Origin: Ceratobasidium sp. AG-K
Taxonomy: Eukaryota; Basidiomycota; Agaricomycetes; Cantharellales; Ceratobasidiaceae
Reading direction: 5' to 3'
Assembly (NCBI GenBank): GCA_037039685.1
Contig: JAWNGF010000001.1
Location: forward strand, 5,208,001-5,272,000
DNA length: 64,000 bases
Shown: piece after piece, positions 22,933 to 33,839 of the stretch
Position numbering within the stretch: position 1 is the stretch's first letter
Layout of the letters: the number at the start of each line of letters is the position of its first letter
Translations under genes and position numbers: made by a program
Notes under the pieces: model-generated
Seen by the model: only the letters and a program-made list of their open reading frames with translations
Told to the model about the DNA's origin: nothing
Database searches by the model: none

Positions 22933-23412
22933 GAGGCGCTATCATAGAACACATTGTATGATCACAAGGAAGGGAAATATGAAAGCTCACAGGTCATCAT
23001 CGCATACTACTGAAAGTAGTACGGAAACTATACCAGGTATAAGACATTTGAAAGTCATGGTGTTTCGAGGTAAATTTGAGCGACAGTACATATACCCGAG
23101 TAGCCTACAAGCGAGGGAGCGGTTCCCCATGGCACACCTTATAATGTGTACTATAGACCCGAGAGACAGCGAATAGCTTAAACTGAACCTTTCATAGTGG
23201 GTCCAGAGGATCGGAGAATTGTATCAGGCCCCTTGATCAACAAAAGCCAAGAGGGTGATGCAGCGTTCTCGGCGCGCTGGCAGACAGAAGGCAACTTTGC
23301 GCCTGGAGGTCAAGTGCGAGAGGTTGATTGACACAGCCACCAGAGCCGCTAATGTCAGCAGATGTGCAATCGGCCCTGAGTGTAATATTTTCTACTCTTG
23401 CCTTGACCCGCC
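22933..23412. other. Intergenic region upstream of PNO1
   Basis: Carries the PNO1 promoter. Overlapping frames have no conserved features. Nothing else is seen. Confidence 0.4.
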
Positions 23413-24449
23413 ATGGCTCCCGTCGTCTCGCCCTCTGCGCCAGCCTCTTCATCCAAAGCCAAGTCAAAGAGCCGCCGCAGCAAGTCCTCGGCTAAGAAGG
23501 GATTAGTTGCAGCCCAACCCACCGAAGCTACTCTTGCCGACAAGGATCTCATTCCCCTCGACGATGTGGTTATGAGCGAGGGCCCAGTTGAGGGGGCGGG
23601 CGTTGATGCTGGAATGGAGGTAGATGGAGAGAATGCACCATCGTTTCCTGCGCTGCCTGCTTCCACACAGCGTGCGACAGAGAAGGCAGAAACTAGGAGG
23701 ATTCCGATACCACCTCACCGCATGACACCACTCAAGAAGGATTGGGTGAATATGTTCTCACCGCTGACGGAAATGTTAGGCTTGCAAGTCCGAATGAACG
23801 TACATAAGAGGGCTGTTGAGATACGAGTAAGTTCCGTGCGTATTTAAACATTCTGATATTAAATATATGGCTCATTGCAGACATCGAAACATACCAAAGA
23901 CATTGGAGCAATTCAAAAAGGCGCCGACTTTGTCAAGGCATATGCGCTTGGGTTTGACATCAATGCGAGTACACCCCTCTGTTCACCCTGATGCGTGTGG
24001 CTTATTTCGGGGCTCTCAGGATGCGATTGCATTACTCCGCCTGGACGACTTGTACCTTGATTCATTCGAGATCAAGGATGTCAAGACTTTGCACGGAGAT
24101 CACTTGTCTCGTGCTATCGGTAAGTCTTGCCTTGTTGAACAGCAATGGTTAGCTAAAGCAAGTATGGGTTACAGGGCGTATCGCTGGCCATGATGGCAAG
24201 ACCAAGTTTACGATTGAAAATGCAAGCAGGACAAGAATTGTCCTCGCTGATACGTATGTCCGCTCGATTCACGTCCTAAGTTTAGTTAACCAATACCCAT
24301 CCCGCAGCAAAATTCACATTCTTGGTTCCTTCCAGAATATTAAGATAGCTCGTGACGCTCTTGTGTCTCTTATCCTCGGCAGCCCTCCAGGCAAGGTCTA
24401 TGCTGGGTTGAGGACTGTTGGTGCTCGTATGCGACAGAGGGCGATCTAG
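23413..24449 (+). CDS. PNO1: Pre-rRNA-processing protein PNO1 (DIM2), KH domain
   Basis: Nucleolar KH-domain protein of the small-subunit processome; it recruits Dim1 and helps Nob1 make the mature 18S 3' end. Five exons, about 246 residues, the usual size. Residues 1-90 are disordered and Ser/Lys/Glu-rich. Then come [92 protein letters not shown] and the KH core [20 protein letters not shown] with [13 protein letters not shown]; the protein ends RMRQRAI. Introns: 23826-23880, 23965-24019 (GC-AG, donor GCGAGT), 24121-24174 and 24254-24306 approximately. It converges on NOSIP with 136 bases between stops. Confidence 0.96.
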
Positions 24450-24585
24450 TTTCTTTTTTGTATGGCTTTGTGTTGGTAGTTGGCTAGGCCCGTGTCCCAT
24501 TTTGTAGCACCAGTGAATTTGAACGATTCTGTGATGGACTGAATTACGACAGCGAATACAATATACCCATATCCCAACAAGGCGC

Positions 24586-25922
24586 TCATCCTTGAAAACT
24601 GATCCCAACCTTCTTTGTTTCCGCTCTGCCACCACCAGAGTATCCAGTTCCTTCTCGAGACAACTGGATAACATCCTTTGCATCCGGTAGGAGGGCGTCG
24701 CAAGTGACACACTGTTTGTTTGGGGTGACAAGGGTGTCGGTACATGTTTTGCATAGAACATGTGAGCAGGGCCGCATGACTAGATGCGGGTAAGTATGCC
24801 GCACAAGGGTAGCAGGAAGAGACACGCACGAAACATTATTCCCAAATTGAGTGTCTTCTTGCAACTTGGGCAAATGTGTTCTAGCTTGTCTTTGGCGTTC
24901 GGTGCTGAGGATGAGTCTTTGGTCGAGTCGGTTGTGAACTTGACAGGCACCAGTCCCTTTAGGCTATCGGCCGGTCAATTTCTGTGTATCACGATAGAGC
25001 CACACTTAGACGGACTCACTTGAGTGGGTGCCCAAATTCACTCGCACGGCACAAGGTTCCAACCTTGACATCCTTGAGCTTGCCCAGAGCCGCGTCGCCA
25101 CCTTCGGCAGAGGGCGTCTCACTCGCGAGCCAGTACGCAGAAGGAAGCTTGGACTTGCGTGCTTCTTTTTGTTCGAGCTCTAGTTGCTTCAAAGCTATGG
25201 CTTCGGCGCGGCGAGCAAGTTCTTCGGCATGCTCGAGGTCAAACTCGAATGCGGTGGATGCGGGACGTTTGGTTCCTCGCGAGACTGTGGCCGTATGGTT
25301 AGTGTAGGTTATGTGTGTTTAGTGAGGGGCAGCCAACCTTCATCACCATTCGCCTCCTTATCTTTGTCCTTTTCCTTCTCCTTCCCAGAAGTCGGAGGAG
25401 GTTCTCGGCGAGACGCAAGTCCAAGTTGACCGCGCTCAAAGTCCTTCAATACACGATCCCGGGCTGCCTGAGCCGCTCGGGCCTTTTCGTCTTCCTCCTC
25501 CCGTGCGAGCTCCTCAAGTTTGGCCTTGAAACGTTTAATGTCTTTTTTCTGGGAGAGTAGGTCGGTGTAGATACATTCTTTGCAGTCTAAGCGAGTTAGT
25601 AAACGTGGCTTGGCAATTGTTTATCACACTCACAGAGGTGGCCTTCTCCACACGCTACGGGCTCCCGAGCTTGTTGCAAGCATAATGTACACGCATCAAA
25701 TCGTTTCATAGAGTCTACACCTAGACGTTGCTGTATATCGGTTAATCTCTCGGCCTGGGTAGAATTGTCGGAGAAATGCTCACCTTTTTCGTACCATAGT
25801 CGGAGAGTTTCTTGTACTCTGCATAGCTAAATACACTATTTGCGGTATTGTTCCTGCTATGTTTTGTCACTGCCTAAAGGTCAGTCGGGTTCAGGAACGA
25901 CACCAGGAGATGCAGACGGACT
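24586..25922 (-). CDS. NOSIP: NOSIP-family RING/U-box-like E3 ligase
   Basis: Homologue of nitric-oxide-synthase-interacting protein, a nuclear ubiquitin ligase with a split U-box. N-terminal exon: TKHSRNNTANSVFSYAEYKK, DYGTKKQRLGVDSMKRFDAC, CLQQAREPVACGEGH. A long acidic/basic coiled region follows (KRFKAKLEELAREEEDEKAR). The C-terminal half has ICPSCKKTLNLGIMFLMRPC, SHVLCKTCTDTLVTPNKQC and the hallmark end LSREGTGYSGGGRAETKK with ISFQG. Six or more exons. The start codon seems to be split: A at 25922, intron 25921-25870 (GTCCGT to CAG), then TG at 25869-25868, giving M-TKHSRNNTA exactly as in the family. The gene is divergent from ERV46, 236 bases apart. Confidence 0.9.
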
Positions 25923-26158
25923 TGGGTAGTGTTGGGTGTGGAAGCGGGGCAGTAAGCGCCACGGACCAGCCACGTGAGGACGGCCCTGAGGACCCTGAAA
26001 TTCTCATCGCTGTCGATTGGCCACGTCAATCTCCGTTGCTCACCAACTCGCATTCGTTCTTAAATATCTGCTGGCACTCGGTTCGTCGCCAATACCAACC
26101 ACACCACCGCGAGGGCCCAGCTCGTTAACAGTTTTGAAGTTGTTGGTGCTCGACAAGC
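25923..26158. promoter_or_regulatory. Bidirectional promoter of NOSIP and ERV46
   Basis: A 236-base region between two divergent start codons, so both promoters must share or abut here. Contains CACGTG at about 25970 (a bHLH E-box) and alternating CT-rich tracts. No TATA box is clear. Assignment rests on layout. Confidence 0.5.
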
Positions 26159-27821
26159 ATGGCGAGAGGACTATTCGGAGGGGCCTTTAAGGGCCTTGAT
26201 GGCTTTGGAAAGGTGCGTTGATGTGCGGTCTGGTTTGAGATGGCCGGGTTACTGATAGGCATGGGTTAGACTATGGAAGATGTAAAAGTCAAGACTCGCA
26301 CCGGAGCGTTCTGTAAGTATTCTGCTGCTTGCGTTGGGTCTAGTCGTCTGATAATCCTGTCCAGTGACAATGTTGTCTGCGGCGATCATCCTCACGTTCA
26401 CCATTATCGAATTCATCGACTACAGACGAGTTGTACTGGACTCATCGATCCTAGTCGACCGGTCTCGTGGGGAGAAGCTAACGGTTAAAATGAATATCAC
26501 TTTCCCTCGGGTTCCTTGCTACTGTAAGTTTCACCACACACCCGCTCATATCCTGTGCTCACTCGCTGCTAGTGCTTTCCCTTGACGTCACGGACATCTC
26601 TGGCGAGATCTTGCAGGACCTTACCCACAACATGGTCAAGACCCGGATAGATTCTCACGGGCAAATCGTTCACGACGGGTTCCACAACAACGAGCTGCAC
26701 AATGAGGTTGAGAAGACTATCAAAGCGCGCCCCAAGGGCTACTGCGGTTCCTGCTATGGCGGTGAGCCCCCCGAGGGCGGGTGCTGTCAGACTTGCGAGA
26801 GCGTTCGTCAGGCATACTTGAACCGTGGATGGAGCTTTGGAGACCCGGATGCGATTGAGCAGGTACGCTAGGCGCTTACGGTTATTGGAACTCTACCTAA
26901 TCATTTTGTTTCACAGTGTGTTGCTGAGGGTTGGACTTCTAAAATTCACGAGCAAAACTCCGAGGGCTGCAACATTGCTGGACGCGTTCGTGTCAACAAG
27001 GTTACTGGCAACTTCCATTTCTCGCCCGGCCGCTCCTTCATCCTCAACAGGGGCCATGTGCAAGATCTTGTTCCCTACCTCAAGGACGGCAATCACCACG
27101 ACTTTGGTCATTATATCCACCAATTCCAGTTTGAGGGGGATTCTGAGGCCGAGGATGAATGGCGGGGAACGGACCGCGGTACGGCATGGCGCAGGAAGAT
27201 TGGAATCGTTGCCAACCCCTTGGACGAGGTCAATGCGCATGTTACCAACGATAGGGTAGGCGATTATTGCTTTGTGTGGGCCGTTGATCTATAATGGGCT
27301 AACACTGCTAGAAACCACAGTCCATGGCAGCAAACTACATGTTCCAGTATTTCATGAAGGTTGTGTCCACCGAGTTCAAGCACCTTGACGGAGATATCGT
27401 AAGTCTCTAGCACCTAGGCCGAACACATAGACAGACAGCTCACTTGTACCTGTAGATCCGCTCGCATCAATACTCTGTTACTTCCTATGAACGAGACCTT
27501 ACCCATGGCGATGCTGCCGAACGTGATTCGCACGGTACGCTCACCGGACATGGTATCCAAGGGTTACCCGGCGCGTTCTTCAACTTTGAAATCTCCCCGA
27601 TGATGGTTGTACACCGCGAAACCCGCCAGACCTTTGCCCACTTTGCAACCTCGTAAGTGACTTGTACTGCATGCATGTGTTTCAAGCTCATCCTTTTGTG
27701 TAGGTTGTGCGCCATCATTGGAGGTGTCCTCACCCTGGCTTCCATCGTTGACTCTGTCATCTTTGCTACTAGCGGTCGCACAGATAGTGGATTCGGCGCT
27801 CCCAACGGCAAGTTGATGTAA
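26159..27821 (+). CDS. ERV46: ERV46/ERGIC3 cargo receptor of early secretory pathway
   Basis: COPII-vesicle membrane protein that, with ERV41, cycles between ER and Golgi and retrieves ER residents. About eight exons, roughly 420 residues. Order: FGGAFKGLDGFGK, KVKTRTGAF, first membrane helix TMLSAAIILTFTIIEFIDY, RGEKLTVKMNITFPRVPCY, LLSLDVTDISGE, a cysteine-rich lumenal part with YCGSCYGGEPPEGGCCQTC (the ERV46-specific cysteines), VRQAYLNRGWSF, GCNIAGRVRVNKVTGNFHF, YFMKVVSTEF, FNFEISPMMVVHRETRQTFA, second helix LCAIIGGVLTLASIVDSVIF and a short tail. All expected segments are present, so it is intact. The family often ends in a di-lysine or hydrophobic signal; the end here is FGAPNGKLM. Confidence 0.96.
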
Positions 27822-28222
27822 TAAAGTGCTGAAGAGAATTTGCATACGGGTCGTGCTGGTGTTTGGAATCCTTGCATCGTTGTATACTATTAGTGGCTTT
27901 TGCATGCGATATTGCTGGTTACCCTGGATTGAATGCATTTATTGTCTGTCCATGCAATTCTTTTGTTTGTAAATGAAGGATGCGGCGTGGCTGTCACTCA
28001 AGAATTGGCTTTGATACACGATCACGTGGCGATATGTGGGAGATCAGGCGCGCTTCCGCATGTCCACCACCTCCTGCTTTGGCTCTTGCTTACAGTTAGT
28101 ATCTAGGTACTTGGATATTTCGAGCTGGGGTCCCTGTACCGTATAATAGATTGAACTCAAAGGCTCTACGTCGATTTACTGTCGCCTATTTGCTGGAGCA
28201 TTAGTACGGAACTAGTCGAATC
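27822..28222. other. Intergenic region ERV46 to APC2
   Basis: About 400 bases of tandem spacer with ERV46 terminator and APC2 promoter. No coding exon, no clear TATA. Confidence 0.45.
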
Positions 28223-31200
28223 ATGGAACAAAAGCCTATTAGCGAACTGATGCTGCGTGCCACTTGGAATGAGGCGCTCAAACGAGTTGGCGGAGGTAAG
28301 CCAGGTATGGCGGGACTGCTACAAAATGGAGCGGTAAGTATTACAAGCCACCTTGTCTATCGTTGTGTTAATAAAACTCGAAGGCCTGGACTCTGGTGTG
28401 CGATCATATTAGACCTCATGACATTAATATAGCGAAGGAAGCAGCTCGGGCTCGTGAGTTTGGTGTCGGCCTCGTCGGCAATGTTCTAATGGCAGATTTT
28501 GCTAGCCAATGATATGATTATAAGGTCATTGAAGATGTTGGAGAGTGTGTCGCTATTAGGGCCGTTATTGCAGTGGTTTACTGGTCAGGTTTTCTACGTT
28601 ACTTGATTATCTATCTAACGTGACATTGAAGATGCCATGGCTGAGAAAATGCCTCTGGTTACGATGGACATTGCAGCGTATATTACGCGTTGGGAGGTGA
28701 GATTCAAGCAGGTCATTCGAAACCCCCGCCAATTTCATCTCCACTCAGGAAACCCAAGATGTTAATGAATTGTACCATATGTTTGCTCGGCTATCGGTCT
28801 GGTACTTCGAGTGGTCTGCGCCTCTATCTATATTTTCCAGGTTAGTTGTCGCTATTTTCTTGGTCTGCTGGGCTTAACTGTGAGGTTTATTATGAAGCGT
28901 GAGCATAGATGCTCCCACCCTCTTCAGGAAGAACTTCAGGACGAATTTCTTGTCATCATTGCCACGCGGCTTCTCTAGCGCCTTTCATGCTCTACTACGC
29001 TCTACGCTCGCTGCCCCAGCACTCGATCCTCGATTATTTCCCACACTGGATGTGATGGGACTCCTTCAAGACCATGAAGCCCTTGTAGCAAGTGTTATCC
29101 ACGAGGCCATCGAGAAGCGTGTAAGGGAGGTAGTAGAGGAAGACAGCGGAGAGACCAGCGCCCTTCAGGTTGTCAAGGCTTGGTTTACTGAGAGCGTCGT
29201 TCCCTGGATGGCTATGACCTACGGAAGGGGTTTAACTGATCGTAAGTAATTACTCGTTTGTGTTCGAGGCAATACTGATATGTTGTGGACGTCAGCGGAC
29301 CTGCTACAAAAGGCACTTGCACCAGCGGCAGGAAAGTTTGACTACCACATTTGTAAGGTGCTATGCGAGATAAGGTATTGAAGTTATGTTTTCAACTGTG
29401 GTCTAATGCTCATGTCCTGCAGAACTTCCCAGATATTCGACATTATTGTGGATTACCCGGACTCCAAGGTAGCGCTGATGGATCTCAAGGTATGTAGAGA
29501 GGAATGTGCTGAACCGTCCACCGAATCAATCCAATTAGGAATGCATGGAGCGAGCAGATGGGCGAAGTAACCTCGTGAAAACACTGAGACGGCTGTATGC
29601 TCCCAAATCACCTTACGCGAGCTTCTACTTACGTTGTATTCAGAAACAACAAAAGGTTGTTACATCCAGGAGCGGATACCAAGGATATTCTTACGCAGTA
29701 CGTTTCGACCATTCGATGCTTGCGTATACTCGATCCGCCGGGCGTCTTGCTATTCAAAGTCGCCGATCCTATTAGGAGGTACCTAAGGTTAGTTCCAGCC
29801 TACCTACACCTTGCTTGAGCCGTTGCTTATGTCTGGCTCACTTTTAGGGAAAGGCCTGATACTATACGCTGCATCGTTGGAAACCTTGTTGGGGATGGCA
29901 GTGATCTTCTTGAAGAGAACGAACAGGTTCTGCCGATACAGGCGTTGAACGAGCCGTACGAGGATTATAGTGACCCTATGTGGAACCCCGAACCCAATGA
30001 CGCCGAACCCGGTATGTGGCAATCGTCCCCGCCCCTACCTACTAACTGATAGTGTCGCTAGATTTCCGCACCAGTAAACCGGGTGACATCGTCAGCACAT
30101 TGGTTAGCATATACGACTCGCGCGATCTTTTTGTCAAAGAGCTTCAAAGCTTATTGGCTCAACGATTGTTGGCCGTGAAAGATCACAACTATGACAACGA
30201 AGTAAGCTGCTACATTCAGGCCCCGCCCAACTTACGCTAAATGTATTCTCTAGACGCGCAATGTTGAAATTCTCAAACTGCGATTCGGAGAGGCCGCACT
30301 GCAGCTATGCGACGTGATGCTGAAAGATGTCGCCGACTCGCGACGCATCGACAAGCATATGGCCGCTCGTTTGGACGTGAGTAGATCACTCACACGGGGG
30401 ATGGCTGATCGATTGTTAAGTCCCTTATCGCAGATCCCTCTCCATCCCGCAATCATTTCTCACCTATTCTGGCCAAACCTCCAACCAACATCCCTGAAGA
30501 TGCCGGGGCAATTTCAAAAGTAAGCAATATATTGTTCATGTACTAGTAATCTAACGGTGTGTTTAGGATGCAAGAATCATTCGAGGATGAGTTTACGGAA
30601 CACAAGGCTGGAAAGAAATTACGCTGGATGAACAACCTTGGCACAGTTTCTCTCGAGATTGAGCTGGCGGATAGGACGGTTAGCGTAGACACCACACCTC
30701 TTGAAGCTGCGGTAGTAGAGTTGTTCTCTGAACAAGGCAAGTCAATTTTGTTGCACATGCATGAAATTGGTCGTAGTCTGACTTTTCGGAGTAAGATGTT
30801 TGGGGCTTGGGGGACCTATCGTCAAAGCTTGGGCTCACTGATACGGCCCCTGTTCGAGCAGCCGTCATGTTTTGGGCCGCTCGTGGCGTTCTCAAACCGT
30901 TGAGTCACACCGAGCAATATCAGCTCTTAGAGCATGCAGAAGATGATGGAAGCCCTGGGAGGCAGCCCGTCCTAGATCTACAGAGTAGGCGTTAACATTA
31001 TCTCAGAACATGAACCTCACTCTAATACCCACATTTATCTCCAGATGAATTGCCATCGGGACCAACTGAAGCAGAGATTGCACAACAAGTAGCTCAAATG
31101 GAGGTATTCTGGAATGTGAGTCTGGTAGCTGCCGGCTATGGCCACGAATAATCGCTTTCTAGTTTACCAAAGGAATCCTCACCAATCTTGGGGCAATGCC

Positions 31201-31348
31201 TATTGATCGTATTCAAGCAATGTTGTCTTTGGCTCCGGGGTACAACAAAAGCACGGAGCAGTTGGCTGGGCTCCTCGACGCAGCTCGTCGCAAGGGATTG
31301 GTTGAGCAAGACGGAAACCTCTGGAGATTAGTGAGAAACAATAACTAG
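28223..31348 (+). CDS. APC2: Anaphase-promoting complex subunit 2 (cullin-like)
   Basis: Cullin-family scaffold that pairs with RING subunit APC11 in the cell-cycle ubiquitin ligase APC/C. About 16 short exons, roughly 720 residues. N-terminus: MEQKPISELMLRATWNEALK, RSLKMLESVSLLGPLLQWF (like SLELLEKWTRLGLL in human). Middle: YPDSKVALMDLK, RLLHPGADTKDILTQYVSTI, CLRILDPPGVLLFKVADPI. Cullin homology: GDIVSTLVSIYDSRDLFVKE, ILKLRFGEAALQLCDVMLKD, ADSRRIDKH, LGTVSLEIELADRTVSVD with TPLEAAVVELFSEQ. C-terminal winged helix: PIDRIQAMLSLAPGYNKSTE and RRKGLVEQDGNLWRLVRNN. Start at 28223 is the first in-frame ATG and fits. The third exon is joined through GTGAGT at about 28470 so that the frame reaches the conserved helix. 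Confidence 0.95.
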
Positions 31349-31622
31349 TCACGCCGAAGATGGCATGCAGATGTACTTGCATATCCATATTATTTAATTG
31401 CCATATAATATGTTTCCCATATGCACGTAGGCCCCAAAAGCGCGCTGGTACTGGTGCGAACCGCTTCAACTCCAACCATTGAATTATTTACCTTCTTAGG
31501 GCGACCCTTGCTGAGTCACTATATCCCAGGACCCTTCCCCACACCCACATTTTCATGTTCTTTCACCGACTGTCTCATCCATACCAAAGTTGTCCATAAT
31601 CTATCTAAACGGTCCATCCTTC

Positions 31623-33229
31623 ATGACTGGTTCACTCCCTACTTCCTCGCCCAAAGAGCGACCTAATGACCCTCAAGCGGTTATCGAGAGCGCAAAGTTT
31701 ATCTGTCTGGTAAGTCTAACCCCGGTTATCCCATCATGGGCAACTCCGAATTTTTCCGTTTGTGGCAGCATAGCAAGCTTGTCGATCTAAACCCTTCCGG
31801 AATCAGCCGCGTTGCCGAACAGGTCAGCTATAGCCTTACTCTACGTTCAATAAACGCTAAAACCTTGCTGCATCGCGTTAACGTTACACAACTAGATTGA
31901 CAAACAGATCAGGTCAGGACTCTATTCGCCTCACTCCTGGAGCGAACAACCGCTCCACCATCTTCCACCATGGCCCTTGGACGATCGTGTCGACATATTC
32001 TCACCAGAGTCGCCAGCGCGTTCGACCATCGATTGGATATTTTTGGTTTCCTTGCTAAACTTCAGTTTTTGGTCTGCCCTTCCGAGCGGGGAGCGTTTCG
32101 CAGTGGAATGGTTGCCCCCACGGTCAACCAATGACGAGAAGCGCTGGGAAGGATACTGGACACTCCCCGCAGCCTTGAACCGAGGCGAGTCAGCTCAATG
32201 GTCCGGCTGATTGCTCAAACTCATGGCTTTTGTAGCAATGGAGCAGGGGATCCCGATAACTGATCCTAAGTTTTACGCATCCGAAAAGCAGTGCCCAGAC
32301 AGCCTGATAAAAGAGGTATTCAGGCCGGCGCCAGGTTGCGTTGAATCAATCCCGTTGCTGGAGGAACGGATCCGTGTCATGAGACAGACAGGAGCTCACT
32401 TGGTCGAGGTAGGTCGGGCATCTGATACTAAGTGCGCCATTAGCTAACAGGCCGCAGAAATATGACGGCTCTTTTGCGAACGTTCTTGCAGAATGGCGGC
32501 AAGATTACGGCCCTAAAGCTACCGCGGGCAGGCTGGTAGCTAAAATTACCCGGGAATTCAACGCGTTTCGAGATGAAGGGGAGTATAAAGGCAAGCCAGG
32601 CGAGTACCAAGGTCCTTGAGCGTTACAGCCTATAACCTCGAGAGCAGTGTATTTCTGGAAACGGGCCCAAATCTTGGTCGCAGAAACCTGGTGAGTCCAT
32701 GCCTCCTGTCGTGAATCACCAAATACGTCTACGTTGCTAAACATGGAATCACACAGGGCAGCATTTTACCCCCCGCCACAGGCCGTAGTGCCTCACCCAA
32801 TATTCCCCCTAGGCGTGACAGAGTTAACAATGTTCGCAGATTACAGAGTATGTGCACCGCCACTTTGGATCCTTCCTTATTGAGTCCTCGCAGGTCCCAC
32901 AAATCCTTCACCATCTGGGTACAATCAACTATTCACAAGCGCTCGTGTCTACCTTGATAGGTGGCGAGGATCTCCCGAACGGGTCCGAAGCTGAAATGTC
33001 CATTCGTGCTGCTGGCATCCTTGCAGTTGAAGGAATCAAAAACAAGATACTCGATATACGAAAACACAAACCCGCCACGGACAGTCTGGACTCTGAGGTT
33101 TGCAGCGTACTGATTGACTTCTTCCTGTGGGACCTTGCAAAGCGAGTCGAGAGCACAGAAGGTGAAGAGGGTTCGGCCAAGACCCCTGCGCTAGCCCCTA
33201 TTCATCGGACAAGAAGTATCTGGTATTAA
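31623..33229 (+). CDS. QNG1: Queuosine 5'-phosphate N-glycosylase (QNG1, DUF2419)
   Basis: Queuosine-salvage enzyme that releases queuine from queuosine 5'-phosphate for tRNA modification by TGT. About nine exons, around 370 residues, close to the family norm. Conserved parts: QAVIESAKFICL, SGISRVAEQIRSGLY, STIDWIFLVSLLNFSFW, KRWEGYWTLPAALNRAM, EQGIPITDPKFYAS, SIPLLEERIRVMRQTG, HLVEKYDGSFANVLAE, VYFWKRAQILVAETWAAFYP, TELTMFADYR with VPQILHHLGTINYS, and the end SVLIDFFLWDLAKRVE. Two introns, 32185-32235 and 32600-32647, have GC donors (GCGAGT). Start 31623 gives MTGSLPTSSPKERPND, polar and short as in relatives. No bacterial queuosine synthesis is expected; fungi must salvage it. Confidence 0.93.
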
Positions 33230-33839
33230 AGTACCCCCGGCTAGGGGCAGTACCTCTACTTGCGTATTTATTGGTTTTATAAGCCGCTTGGATATAGTCT
33301 TGTGGAAAGTGCACAACTACTCCGTTCGACTTGTCTTTTAAATGCAATGTTCCAACTCGCCACACTGTTATGTTTCTTGTGATCGAGTTTGCTTTTTGGT
33401 CCGAGCCCTGCCAGTACGCCCACGCCAAGTGAACTTTATGGGCTCCTGGTAAAGTTCAGCGTTGGGTACACTCTCAAAGCCAGTAGAAATTTACCGACGG
33501 CCAAGCACGCCATTTGCTAGAGATATGATGCTTCATTGTCTTTGCGAGATGATGCCGACTTAGGCAAACGCCAGGGTAGATGGTGTGCGACACTTAGCCG
33601 GGAGAACCATCCAACCATGCTGCTCGCATGGCTTCTACGACCCTCGAACTATGTATAGCTCCATAATCTCCTGCACCTTGGCTTTACTTTTAATACTAAT
33701 CCACATGCCTGTGTTGCATTTTTCCACGCATATATAAGCCATAGGCGACCGCATCGAATATTCGAGTCCCCATCCCTTCAAGACTACGTCCAGCAAACCA
33801 AGCCTTAGGATTTGAGGAGATACCTAGCCTCTCTTCGAC
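33230..33839. other. Intergenic region with OPT promoter
   Basis: Tandem spacer. The left half would hold the QNG1 terminator. TATATAAG at 33731-33738 stands 102 bases before the OPT start and is followed by C/T-rich sequence. No coding exon. Confidence 0.5.
33731..33738 (+). promoter_or_regulatory. TATA box of the OPT transporter gene
   Basis: TATATAAG, a near-perfect consensus, 102 bases upstream of the ATG at 33840. Confidence 0.6.

Noticed and set aside
28223..28510. APC2 first exons ending at the TGA after MADFASQ
   Set aside because: A GTGAGT donor inside that stretch restores a frame with the conserved helix SLKMLESVSLLGPLL, so it is not a separate small gene.
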